Assembly (NCBI GenBank): GCA_903885565.1
Contig: CAISJI010000001.1
Location: 1 to 44,313, forward strand
Direction: 5' to 3'
Length of the DNA: 44,313 bases
Source of the DNA: an uncultured Planctomycetaceae bacterium
Lineage (GTDB): Bacteria; Planctomycetota; Planctomycetia; Pirellulales; UBA1268
A program made the position numbers and the translations under genes. Shown here piece after piece: positions 8,638 through 16,564 of this stretch. Under the pieces are notes generated by a model. That model searched no databases and was not told the DNA's origin. It saw only the letters and a list, made by a program, of their open reading frames with translations. How positions within the stretch are numbered: the stretch's first letter is position 1; the number at the start of each line of letters is the position of its first letter.

Positions 8638-8945
8638 GGGACTCTCTCACTCTTTTCAAATTCAAAAAACAGGTGCACACGAACACTCACCGGCGGGAGT
8701 TCTCGACTCCTCTACCACGACTGCAGTTGGCAGAACCGATGTTGGCCTGACCGCAGATTGAAACACTGTCATGAACGCAAACAAACAATCCAGACAATCG
8801 ACCGCCGATGCTTCCAATGTCTCCAGAAAACGGCTGTTTTCAAGGGGACGGCATTTTCAACGGGGCATCCCCGCCACCACGGCGTACTGCAGCCTGCCGG
8901 CCGCCAGATCACCCCGCAGTCGGGGCCACCTCAGACTCCCCCGAT
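8638..8945 (-). other. rpmI-rplT intergenic leader (no gene)
   Basis: This 308-base gap holds no believable reading frame. Two perfect short hairpins are visible: CCCCG-CAGT-CGGGG (8912-8925), about 20 bases after the rpmI stop, and GAAAAC-GGCT-GTTTTC (8826-8841). The half nearest rplT is AT-rich for this genome. Such a gap could hold an internal promoter or an L20 autoregulatory structure, but neither can be proved from sequence alone. Confidence 0.4.
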
Positions 8946-9149
8946 TCAGTAGCTGTATTTCCCGAGGGCAGCGACGATCTTGGGGGTATCCACAGCCGCC
9001 AGCACTCCGGTTCCCCGCAGATTGCGCTTCCGCTTGGCGGAGACGCGCACCTGCAGATGGCTTGTGCCAGCGCGGCGATGCTTCACCTTCCCTGTGGCGG
9101 TGAGGCGAAAACGTTTTTTGACACCCTTGTGGGTTTTCTGCTTAGGCAC
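8946..9149 (-). CDS. rpmI: 50S ribosomal protein L35
   Basis: Small basic ribosomal protein (67 residues) of the large subunit. The product opens 'PKQKTHKGVKKRFRLTATGKVKHRRAG' and ends in an 'SAKRKRNLRGTGVL' segment followed by 'VAALGKYSY', as expected for L35. The start is GTG at 9149, because AGGAG lies eight bases upstream and the protein then begins exactly at the conserved PKxKTHKG. A longer in-frame extension upstream would add unrelated sequence and is rejected. It lies 82 bases downstream of infC and is transcribed with it. Confidence 0.95.
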   Translation of the reverse strand: MPKQKTHKGVKKRFRLTATGKVKHRRAGTSHLQVRVSAKRKRNLRGTGVLAAVDTPKIVAALGKYSY

Positions 9150-9231
9150 CGGGAAACTCCTGAAACTGACAGCGGGAACGGTGAAACGGGGGCTTGAACG
9201 GAACGGGCCAGCATCACGACTGGCGAAGGCA

Positions 9232-9732
9232 TCACTTGGGCGACAGCGTGCAGACAAGGCGTTTGCCCATCTGCTGCGGCGGCGAATCGGCTTTTCCGAC
9301 TTCGTCGAGTTGGACAAGGATATTCCGCATCACACGCTGCCCTTCGTCAATATGGGCGAGTTCTCGGCCGCGAAAAACGACCGACACGACCACTTTGTCT
9401 TTGTGCTGCAGGAAACCCTTGGCCTGATTCACCTTGAACTCGATATCGTGGTCCCCCGTCTTGGGACGGAGGCGGATCTCTTTGATCTTGGTGTGGTGGA
9501 CGTGTGTTTTGTGTTGTTTCTTCTTCTGCTGATATTTGAACTTGCCGAAATCCATAATCCGGCAGACAGGTGGCTTTTCGTTCGGAGCCACCTCGACCAG
9601 ATCGAGTCCTGCCTCGCGGGCTCGAAACAGCGCCTCCTCGGTCGGAATGATACCGAGTTGCCCGCCCTCGGCGGAGATGACCCGGATCGGCGTGATCCGA
9701 ATCTGTTCGTTGATGCGATGCTGCTTCTCGAT
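9232..9732 (-). CDS. infC: Translation initiation factor IF-3 (ATC start)
   Basis: Binds the 30S subunit, keeps subunits apart and proofreads start-codon choice. The 166-residue product starts [12 protein letters not shown] and contains the family N-domain ('[25 protein letters not shown]'), the '[19 protein letters not shown]' linker and the C-domain ('[19 protein letters not shown]', '[19 protein letters not shown]'). The reading frame has a TGA only two codons before the ATC at 9732-9730, and no ATG, GTG or TTG lies between them. Conserved N-terminal residues are therefore translatable only from ATC. GGAG lies nine bases upstream. IF-3 genes with AUU/AUC starts are known to be autoregulated, because IF-3 rejects non-standard starts. 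It is the first gene of the infC-rpmI-rplT-pheST cluster. Confidence 0.95.
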   Translation of the reverse strand: MEKQHRINEQIRITPIRVISAEGGQLGIIPTEEALFRAREAGLDLVEVAPNEKPPVCRIMDFGKFKYQQKKKQHKTHVHHTKIKEIRLRPKTGDHDIEFKVNQAKGFLQHKDKVVVSVVFRGRELAHIDEGQRVMRNILVQLDEVGKADSPPQQMGKRLVCTLSPK

Positions 9733-9916
9733 GGCTCACGGCTCCGGTCGCGGAAAGGCCGCCGCAGGCCGGGAAGCAGTCATCCACTTCGCCCAGCCAC
9801 CGGCAGAAATCCTCCCTGGAAAACCCCACCCGGGCCCCCCGGGAAGGGAGTGGCTTGGGTGAAATTGAAATCTGCCTGCTGTGTGTCAGCCGACTGGACC
9901 TCGGGGAAACCCCGAT

Positions 9917-9946
9917 AGTATTCCAGCTTGGGGGGTGATGCGTCAA
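9917..9946 (-). promoter_or_regulatory. Candidate promoter of the infC operon
   Basis: On the minus strand, TTGACG (9946-9941) matches the sigma-70 -35 consensus at five of six bases. It is followed 18 bases later by AATACT (9922-9917), a four-of-six -10 match. The inferred leader to the infC start would be about 175 bases and would begin at a perfect GGGG/CCCC hairpin. Planctomycete promoters are poorly defined, so confidence is modest. Confidence 0.35.
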
Positions 9947-10346
9947 GGCACCGCATTTTTTTGGTTTGCTTCAGGTTTGTGGTGGTCCAAACCAGCGGCC
10001 CCCAATCCCGCTGCTGTCCGCCGGCTGCCCCCCTCCCTGGCCCCTCTCCCGGCCCAAAAAACTAACTGTCCGGCCACGCAAAACCCCCACTCTGACTAGA
10101 CTCTTGGGAGCGGTGCCCCACTGGGGCCCGGTTCTCCCCTTGGAGATAACCCTTCCCAGGCAGCTTTTAAGAGCGATCAACCGGGACATTTCGGCCATCC
10201 GTGGGGGAAAACTTCAAAAAAATTGGCTCTTCGAACCAGGGGCCGAAAACCTTTTTCATTCCACGCCGTATAAATCGGGCGTCCCTCACCGGGGACACAC
10301 GGGAGGCAAGGATCGCCCCCCGCTTCGATTTTGACTCCGCTGTTTT

Positions 10347-10382
10347 GGTTCCAGGTTTGGTTTCAGGTTTGGTTCCAAGGCC
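10347..10382. repeat. 12-bp tandem repeat, about three units
   Basis: GGTTCCAGGTTT, GGTTTCAGGTTT and GGTTCCAAGGCC lie head to tail about 150 bases upstream of the sigma-factor start. A related GGTTTG.TTCAGGTTT string occurs near 9962-9975, at the other side of the same intergenic region. The unit length, close to one helical turn, would suit repeated protein binding, but this is inference. Confidence 0.55.
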
Positions 10383-10529
10383 TTTCGAGCCAACGACTGC
10401 AGCCGGCATGTCCGCCGCAGGTTGTTCTCGAAGGGTCAGGCTGGAGGGTGGGCCGATGCAGATCGCCCCCCCTCGAGTCTGCGATCAACCAATGCACCGG
10501 CGACGGATGGCCGGCTAGGGAGGTTTCTC

Positions 10530-12116
10530 ATGCGTTCCACGATTTTGGACCAGTATTCGGCTCGTTCTTTCGATCAACTGTTTCCCGCGAGCACGCAGAC
10601 GGAAGGGCTTTCGTCGCTGCAGCAGGGAACCGACCCCGCAGGCCGACCGCTCGGCCTTGCGCCCGACGCTGTGCCCGGCGATTCCTCCCCCCAGACCGAG
10701 ACGGCCATCGACATGGAGCCGTGCGACACTGTTTCGGGAGATCCGGTCCTCACGATCGAAGATCTGGCGACGCGATTCAATGTTTCCACGAAGACCATTT
10801 CCCGGTGGAGGAGCCACGGCTTGGTGGCCCAGCGATATGACGTGGGGGGCCGCAAGCGGGTTGGCTTTCTGGCCAGTACAGTCGCGGAGTTCATCGCTTC
10901 CAATCCGCTGCGCGTCGAGCGGGGGACCCGCTTCAGCCAACTCTCGACAGACGACCACGAAAAGATCATCGGCTGGGCACGCCGGCTGGCTGCTGCCGGC
11001 GCCTGCCCGGCCGACATCCATCGTCGGATCGCCAAGCGGTTGGGCAGGAGTGTCGAAACGATCCGCTACACGATCAAGCAGCACGACAACGACCATCCGG
11101 ATGTCGCGGTGTTCACCGCCGAGGACGGCCGTCTGCGCCCCGAGACGTGCGCTCGCATCTTCCAGTTCTACCAGCAGGGCGAACAGGTGGAATCGATCGC
11201 CCTCCGCTACCGCCGTAGCAAAGCGAGCATCTACAGGGTGATCCTGGCCCAGCGGGCGCTGCACACGGCCCAGCTGCCGCTGGACTACATGCCCAACGCG
11301 CTGTTTTCCCGCACCAGCGCCGAGCGTGTGGTCAACCAGCCCTACCCTGAGACGGCAGATGTGAAGCGGATCCGGCGCCCCGCTGGCCTGCCCGCCTATC
11401 TGGCGAGCCTCTACGAGGTGCCATTGCTCAATCGGGAACAGGAAGTCTGGCTGTTCCGCAAATTCAACTACCTGAAGCACAAAGCCAGCACGCTCCGCGA
11501 GCAACTCGATCCGGAACGTCCCAGCACCAGGCTGATGGACCAGATCGACAAGCTGTACGAAGAGATCGTGTCGCTGAAAAACACGCTGGTGAGAAGCAAC
11601 CTCCGGCTGGTCGTCTCGATCGCCAAGAAACGGGTTTCGCTGTCGGACAGCTTCTTCGATCTCGTCAGCGACGGCAACATGTCGCTGATCCGCGCGGTGG
11701 AGAAGTTTGACTATGCCCGGGGCAACAAGTTCAGCACCTATGCCTCATGGGCGATCATGAAGAACTATTCCCGCACGATCCCCGATGAGCATCGGTACCA
11801 CGATCGCTTCCGTGCCGCAGATAACGAACTGCTGCAGGCGGCAACCGATCGGCGATCGGACGAATCGCAGCTGCGGCTGGCGGAGGGCGACCGCTTGCAT
11901 CAGGTGGGCAAGTTTCTCAACCGGCTCGACTCCCGTGAGCAGACGATCATCATCCGCCGCTACGGCTTGGACCACGTGAACGAACCGCAAACACTCAAAG
12001 AAGTGGGCTCGGCACTCGGCGTGACCAAGGAACGCGTCCGGCAGATCGAGGCCAAGGCGATGGAAAAGCTGCGGATGGCGGCCGTTTCCGAAGCGGCCCT
12101 GCCAGAGCTCGAATAA
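10530..12116 (+). CDS. Sigma-70 family RNA polymerase sigma factor with three N-terminal HTH segments
   Basis: 528 residues from ATG at 10530, preceded by GGGAGG at seven bases; an in-frame ATG at 10422 has no such site. Residues 74-122 look like a MerR/excisionase-type HTH ('LTIEDLATRFNVSTKTISRWRS' then a 'GGRKRVGF' wing and 'STVAEFI'). Residues 143-185 ('ADIHRRIAKRLGRSVETIRYTI') and 203-243 ('QVESIALRYRRSKASIYRVI') look like two further HTHs. Sigma parts follow: region 1.2 ('PAYLASLYEVPLLNREQE', about 288-305), region 2 ('LVRSNLRLVVSIAKK' to 'DGNMSLIRAVEKFDYARGNKFSTYASWAI', about 353-409) and a group-1-like region 4 ('LDSREQTIIIRRYGL', 'KEVGSALGVTKERVRQIEAKAMEKLR', 466-515). Region 3 appears missing, and the second Trp of the usual TYATWWIRQ is Ala (TYASWAIMK), so -10 recognition is probably altered. 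Likely an alternative sigma factor that can bind DNA on its own; target genes unknown. Confidence 0.9.
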   Translation: MRSTILDQYSARSFDQLFPASTQTEGLSSLQQGTDPAGRPLGLAPDAVPGDSSPQTETAIDMEPCDTVSGDPVLTIEDLATRFNVSTKTISRWRSHGLVAQRYDVGGRKRVGFLASTVAEFIASNPLRVERGTRFSQLSTDDHEKIIGWARRLAAAGACPADIHRRIAKRLGRSVETIRYTIKQHDNDHPDVAVFTAEDGRLRPETCARIFQFYQQGEQVESIALRYRRSKASIYRVILAQRALHTAQLPLDYMPNALFSRTSAERVVNQPYPETADVKRIRRPAGLPAYLASLYEVPLLNREQEVWLFRKFNYLKHKASTLREQLDPERPSTRLMDQIDKLYEEIVSLKNTLVRSNLRLVVSIAKKRVSLSDSFFDLVSDGNMSLIRAVEKFDYARGNKFSTYASWAIMKNYSRTIPDEHRYHDRFRAADNELLQAATDRRSDESQLRLAEGDRLHQVGKFLNRLDSREQTIIIRRYGLDHVNEPQTLKEVGSALGVTKERVRQIEAKAMEKLRMAAVSEAALPELE

Positions 12117-12141
12117 GTCCTGCCCATCACACTCCGTCCAG

Positions 12142-12176
12142 GCGCCGGCAGGTGGCTTCAGGCCCCCTGCCGGCGC
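12142..12176. terminator. GC-rich hairpin between convergent genes
   Basis: GCGCCGGCAGG and CCTGCCGGCGC form a perfect 11-bp stem with a 13-base loop. It sits 25 bases after the sigma-factor stop and 23 bases before the aminotransferase stop on the other strand. There is no T-run, but the place and strength suit a bidirectional transcription stop. Confidence 0.5.
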
Positions 12177-12199
12177 TCGGGTGGTCGGAGGTCGGGCTC

Positions 12200-13501
12200 T
12201 CAGCCCACTTCACGCTGGCTGCCTGAGGCCGCCTTGAGGTCTTCCCCGAGGGCCCGGCCGATCTGGCGCACCGCCTGCCGCAGCCGATTCTCGTTCTCGA
12301 TCAGGGCCAGCCGAACATAGCCCTCTCCCGCGACACCGAAACCGGCCCCCGGACTGACCGCCACGTCGGCTTCTTCCAGCAGTTTCGTGGCGAAGTCCAT
12401 GCTCGTCATGCGCGTGGCGAATGGCTCCGGGATTTTTGCCCAGACAAACATACTCGCCTTCGGTACGGCCACCGGCCAACCGATCCTTGCCAGCCCGTCG
12501 CAGAGCACATCGCGGCGCTTTTCGTAGACCTTCGCCTGAGCCTCGACATCGGCTTCGCCGTGCCGCAGGGCCATGATGGCGGCAATCTGAATCGGGCGAA
12601 ACATGCCGTAATCGTAATACGTTTTGATTGTGCCGAGCGCGCGGATGATGTCGCGATTGCCCGCGCAGAATCCCACCCGCCAGCCGGCCATATTGAAGCC
12701 CTTGCTCATCGTGGTGAACTCCACGGAGCAGCGTTTGGCGCCTTCCACAGCCAGAATGCTGGGGCTGGTGTACCCGTCAAAAGTGACATCCGCATAGGCC
12801 AGATCGGATACCAGCATGAACCCATATCGCGACGCCAGCCGCACAACCTCCTCGTAGAAATCGGGCCCCACCACCGTGGCGGTCGGATTGTGGGGGAAAT
12901 TCACGATCACCATCTTGGGCCTGGTGGTCTCGCACGTTCTGGCGATGTCAGAGAGGTAACGGGAGGGATCGGTGGTGTCGATGAGAATCGCTTTGCCGCC
13001 GGCCAGCGCCACTCCATACACATGGGCCGGATAGGAGGGGGCCGGCACAACAACGCTGTCGCCGGGGCCGATGACCGCCAGGCAGAGGTGGCCAAATCCC
13101 TCCTTGGAACCGAGGGTGCTGATCACCTCCGACTCGGGATCGAGGCGCACTCCCCATTTCTTGAGATAGCGGGAAGCCACCTCGCGTCTGAGGCTCATGA
13201 TTCCCAGGGCCGGAGCATAGCCATGGTTGCGGGGGTCGTTGGCAGCCTCGCTCAGCTTGTCGATCACACGCTGGGCGGGAGGATCGGAGGGATTGCCCAT
13301 GCTCATGTCGATCACATCATTTCCAGCCCGCCGCTTCTGGTAGGTGAGCTGGTTGATCCGTGCGAAGAGGTAGGGCGGAAGACTCGCAATCCGATCGGCC
13401 ACGCGGAACTCGCCCGGCCGCTGCACTTCCTGAGGGCCGTCGGAAGTCTCCGAAGGATCGGGGGTGGTATCGGGCTCAGCAGGCTGCGGGGTGTCATTCA
13501 T
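12200..13501 (-). CDS. alaC: PLP-dependent aminotransferase, AlaC type (glutamate-pyruvate aminotransferase)
   Basis: Class I/II fold-type I aminotransferase, probably making alanine from pyruvate and glutamate; cytoplasmic. After about 30 variable residues, the protein follows the AlaC/YfdZ pattern: '[16 protein letters not shown]', '[14 protein letters not shown]', 'GYAPALGI', '[17 protein letters not shown]', '[11 protein letters not shown]', '[10 protein letters not shown]' (binding Asn), '[14 protein letters not shown]' (Asp contacting the PLP nitrogen), '[17 protein letters not shown]' (Lys267 is the PLP Schiff-base lysine) and '[19 protein letters not shown]'. The length of 433 is about 20-30 above family norm because of an acidic, Pro-rich N-terminal extension; a later start is possible. 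LL-diaminopimelate aminotransferases are close relatives, so substrate is not certain. The gene is convergent with the sigma factor. Confidence 0.88.
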   Translation of the reverse strand: MNDTPQPAEPDTTPDPSETSDGPQEVQRPGEFRVADRIASLPPYLFARINQLTYQKRRAGNDVIDMSMGNPSDPPAQRVIDKLSEAANDPRNHGYAPALGIMSLRREVASRYLKKWGVRLDPESEVISTLGSKEGFGHLCLAVIGPGDSVVVPAPSYPAHVYGVALAGGKAILIDTTDPSRYLSDIARTCETTRPKMVIVNFPHNPTATVVGPDFYEEVVRLASRYGFMLVSDLAYADVTFDGYTSPSILAVEGAKRCSVEFTTMSKGFNMAGWRVGFCAGNRDIIRALGTIKTYYDYGMFRPIQIAAIMALRHGEADVEAQAKVYEKRRDVLCDGLARIGWPVAVPKASMFVWAKIPEPFATRMTSMDFATKLLEEADVAVSPGAGFGVAGEGYVRLALIENENRLRQAVRQIGRALGEDLKAASGSQREVG

Positions 13502-13572
13502 TTATGGAATTCCAGAGGAGAATGACTCTGGATTCTACATTCTGGGCTGTGGACGTCGCCAGCGACACCTGC

Positions 13573-15567
13573 TTATCGCGGGGGCAAAGGCATGTCGAGA
13601 GAGGCAGGACGCACACCCGAGCCCTCCGCTTGACTGCGTCTGCTGCCCGTCCGCGGCCCCTCCGGCTCTTCCGCCACGCCCCGTGCCGCCCGCTGCGGAG
13701 CAGGCCGCTCCGGGCCCACGGCAGCCGTCTGGCTGGTTCCGGCCAGAAAATTGTCGATCGCGGCCCCTTCGCGGAGGTGGGAGAACGAGCGGGCCATCTC
13801 GATGCGCTGCTTCTTGTCGAGAATGTCTTCGTAGAGTTCGTCCCGCACTTCGGCAAACTGCACAGCCATCGGCTCGGTGTACCCCTCGCAGAAAAGAACC
13901 ATGAACCGATCGGCGATCTGCACAATTCCAGACAGCTCACCCGGCTTGAGGGCAAAGGCCTCCCGCTCGAGCGCCGGTTGGCCGCCGAACCGCTGGATCG
14001 GCGGCACCTCCCCACGCAGCGTCCGGCTGGTGGGATCGACCGAATATTTCTCCGCCAAATCGCCCATGCGCTCGGCAGTTGGGTTTTCTCGAGCCATCTG
14101 CCAGACCTCCTGCGCCCGACGCTGGTTGTCCAGCACAATCACCCGGCAGCGGGACCGCGGACCGAATGTGGCATCAAATGCCTTGTCGAGGTCTTCGTTG
14201 GTTACCGGCACCTTGCCCACCAATTTCTTCAGTGCCACCGTCGGCTGGACGATGTCCTCGACGTAGTGCCGCAGCGGCACCTTCTGATCGCGTGTCACCC
14301 GCTCCAGCCACGCAGACGTGTCGGCGGAGCCGTCTGGCTTGCGAAACCCCATGGCCAGCGCGGCGCGGGTAACCTCGCTATCGAGGTCGGCCTGCGTCAC
14401 CTGCTGTTGGCTGCGATCGAGGGCCTGCTTGAGGAGAACTCTCGTGATGAGAATTTCCAAAACATCAGCACCGTGGCGGTCGAGGCATGTTTCCCGCACC
14501 CGCTCCAGTTCGACCGCCTCGCCGTTGACAAGCGCTGCCACGCCCGGGCGCGTCACGCTCTTGTCGGAGTCGTTCATGACATTTTCCACCGTGGAGGCGT
14601 CCTGCAAACCGCGGAACAGTTCGCTCGAGGCGGCCCGGCTCTTCCGTTCGCGAATTTCCTCCAGGAGTGCCCCACGCACATCGGCCAGCTTCACATCTGC
14701 CGCCGGCAGATGCCCCTCGCACTTGATCACGATGAATTGGTCGGCCACCTGCACAACTTCGGAGATATCTCCGGGGGCGAGCCCGAAGGCGACCGCCTCA
14801 AAGCGCGGTTCGCCGGTGTGTCGCCGAATTGGCTGCACCCAGCCGTTGGCACTGGCGCTGCCGATATCGACTGAATGCTGTCGGGCCAGGGCGCCAAATT
14901 CATCCGGTGCCAGCAGGGCCTTGCTCCGCAGGCGGACAGCCTCCTCCTGCGCTCGGACGACCAAAATGCGGGCCTTGACGGCGGGGCCGAACTGATTGTC
15001 GTAGGCCGCCAGAATGTCCTCCTCATCCGGCTCGATGCTGGCGTGGGCCAGCCGGCGCAGGGCCACCATTGGCCACACAATCTCCTCGGAATACTGCTGG
15101 GCGGTGATGCCTCGCTCCCGTTTGATCAGGTCGATCCACTTGTCGCGGGGAACATTGAATCGCCGCGACATGGCGTCGATTTCCGCATCGATATCCGGGG
15201 CCGTCACGGCCACCCCCTGCCGCAGGCAGGCCTGTTCGATGATTTTTTTGTTGACGAGCGTTTCGAGAACTCCCGCGCCGTGGCGGCTCAAGCACTCGTC
15301 GGCCAACTGCTTCCGACTGATCTCTGTACCGTTGACCATCGCCATCAGCTTGCTGGCGGCGGAGGGTTGTGCCTGACGTCCTCCAACTGCTGGCTGAGCG
15401 ACGCCATCTGGCACCGCCGGAAGCGGCTGGGGCGCCGCCGGGGGGGCAGCATTGGCACTGCCACCCATCCAGACCAGCCCCACGGCCACCACCGAGGCGG
15501 CCAGCCTGCTCACACCACCCAAGCGGGTTCGCACACAACCTCGCTGCAGCCCTGCCGGACAGTTCAT
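13573..15567 (-). CDS. Exported SurA/PpiC-like protein with two parvulin modules
   Basis: 664 residues from ATG at 15567, which follows GGAGGG by seven bases; an in-frame ATG at 15615 is less likely. Residues about 18-42 (RLAASVVAVGLVWMGGSANA) are a signal peptide, so the protein should be periplasmic. It has two copies of a SurA-N plus rotamase unit: 'MAMVNGTEISRKQLADECLSRHGAGVLETLVNK' with 'FGALARQHSVD', and 'AALVNGEAVELERVRETCLDRHGADVLEILITR' with 'GDLAEKYSVD'. Each ends in a 'FEAVAFGLAPGDISEVV' or 'LEREAFALKPGELSGIV' segment. The two histidines usual in active parvulins (in ..HIL. and ..YHII.) are replaced in both copies (ARILVV/QFIVIK; CRVIVL/RFMVLF). A chaperone role in envelope-protein folding is therefore more likely than prolyl isomerisation. 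The C-terminal tail is Pro/Arg-rich. Confidence 0.85.
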   Translation of the reverse strand: MNCPAGLQRGCVRTRLGGVSRLAASVVAVGLVWMGGSANAAPPAAPQPLPAVPDGVAQPAVGGRQAQPSAASKLMAMVNGTEISRKQLADECLSRHGAGVLETLVNKKIIEQACLRQGVAVTAPDIDAEIDAMSRRFNVPRDKWIDLIKRERGITAQQYSEEIVWPMVALRRLAHASIEPDEEDILAAYDNQFGPAVKARILVVRAQEEAVRLRSKALLAPDEFGALARQHSVDIGSASANGWVQPIRRHTGEPRFEAVAFGLAPGDISEVVQVADQFIVIKCEGHLPAADVKLADVRGALLEEIRERKSRAASSELFRGLQDASTVENVMNDSDKSVTRPGVAALVNGEAVELERVRETCLDRHGADVLEILITRVLLKQALDRSQQQVTQADLDSEVTRAALAMGFRKPDGSADTSAWLERVTRDQKVPLRHYVEDIVQPTVALKKLVGKVPVTNEDLDKAFDATFGPRSRCRVIVLDNQRRAQEVWQMARENPTAERMGDLAEKYSVDPTSRTLRGEVPPIQRFGGQPALEREAFALKPGELSGIVQIADRFMVLFCEGYTEPMAVQFAEVRDELYEDILDKKQRIEMARSFSHLREGAAIDNFLAGTSQTAAVGPERPAPQRAARGVAEEPEGPRTGSRRSQAEGSGVRPASLDMPLPPR

Positions 15568-15856
15568 CGCAAGCCCTCCTTGGCGCGCATTCCTAGCCGC
15601 CGTTTCATCCGGCACCCGTCTCCAACGGCTACCGGCCCCTGCGGCGGAACTCTCGGGAAAATAGGGGATCGGGACAGTTGGATCAAGGCGAGAGTGGCGG
15701 GAGCCACCGACCGGCCTTCGGGACAGCTCTCAATTGCGAGAGCACCGAAACCGCGTGTAAGCTTTCTTTGTCGGTATGATTGCTGACACATCGGTCGGCA
15801 GACTCTGGCCAATCCCCCCGCAGCCCAGACCGCCCCTTTTCCTTATTTCCACAATT

Positions 15857-16564
15857 ATGTCTGCCACCGGCCCCTCATCGTCCGCCGCTGATTCATTCCA
15901 TCCCCCCTGCCTGACGGTGCTGGGCTTGATGCCGCCAGTGACGGCGGAGGATGTCAAGCAGGCCTATCGCGCCAAGGCTATGGCGATGCACCCGGACAGG
16001 GGAGGCGATCCGGCCCAGTTCATCCTCCTGCAAAAGGCGTTTGATGAAGCGAACGAATTCGTCAAGTTCAAAGCCGGCAAGCTCGAATGGCTGGGAGCCA
16101 AAATCGAGGCCTACGCTCAGCAGCAGGAAGTGGTGACGGAGACGATAGAACGGGGCGGCGAGGTGGGCATGGAGGATTCCGACTTCCTGCTCAAGTCGTT
16201 TGGCGAGGATTTCGCCCACGTCGCCGACAGGCTCGTCATGCTGCGGCTCCACGGCCCACGGGCCGACGATGTCTTTTCGATTTTGCTCGGCTTCCGCGCT
16301 GAGTCACTCAAAGATCTCGCCACGCTCGATCTCCGCGGCGGATCAATCACCGACGAGGGGCTGTTGCAACTGAAGGAGCTCAAGGCCCTGCGTTCGCTCG
16401 ATCTGCGGGGCACGGCGGTCGGCAAGGTGGCGGCGGAAATCCCCCAGTGGTTTGAGCGGCTGGAATTCCTCGGCCTCCCCAAAGGGGCCCTCAGCATGTT
16501 CGCTCGGCTCGCGATGCCGCGGCGGATCAAACTGGTCATGGGCGATGGCACTGAAACCACCTAA
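15857..16564 (+). CDS. J-domain protein with C-terminal leucine-rich repeats
   Basis: 235 residues. Residues about 15-80 form a J-domain: 'LTVLGLMPPVTAEDVKQAYRAKAMAMHPDRGGDPAQFILLQKAFDEA', with the HPD loop at 45-47 that stimulates DnaK-type ATPases. The last 80 residues carry two or three leucine-rich-repeat-like units ('LKDLATLDLRGGSITDEGLLQL', 'LKALRSLDLRGTAVGKVAAEI', 'WFERLEFLGL'), a common planctomycete binding scaffold. There is no Gly/Phe region or zinc finger, so it is not a classical DnaJ; a dedicated co-chaperone with a protein-binding tail is the likeliest reading. Start is uncertain: ATG 15857 begins just before the J-domain, while ATG 15776 would add 27 residues; neither has a strong ribosome-binding site. 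The last 20 bases overlap the next gene. Confidence 0.8.
   Translation: MSATGPSSSAADSFHPPCLTVLGLMPPVTAEDVKQAYRAKAMAMHPDRGGDPAQFILLQKAFDEANEFVKFKAGKLEWLGAKIEAYAQQQEVVTETIERGGEVGMEDSDFLLKSFGEDFAHVADRLVMLRLHGPRADDVFSILLGFRAESLKDLATLDLRGGSITDEGLLQLKELKALRSLDLRGTAVGKVAAEIPQWFERLEFLGLPKGALSMFARLAMPRRIKLVMGDGTETT

Larger units (their letters stand above)
9733..10529. other. Long divergent intergenic region between infC and the sigma-factor gene
   Basis: About 800 bases with no supported gene. It holds a candidate infC promoter (9917-9946), a perfect hairpin CGGGG-AAA-CCCCG (9902-9914) at the expected start of that transcript, and a short stem GCCCC-ACT-GGGGC (10115-10127). It also has a GGTTTG...CAAACC inverted repeat near 9962-9992, a TATAAAT (10270-10276) that could be a -10 element for the sigma-factor gene, and a 12-bp tandem repeat (10347-10382). 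The short frames here have atypical composition and no start signals. Confidence 0.5.

Noticed and set aside
10167-10409. 80-codon minus-strand frame in the infC-sigma gap
   Set aside because: Its Lys/Thr/Pro-rich part comes from the 12-bp tandem repeat; no start signal or homology is evident.
13360-14874. 504-codon plus-strand open frame
   Set aside because: Antisense to the parvulin-like gene and the aminotransferase start. No domain and no ribosome-binding site.
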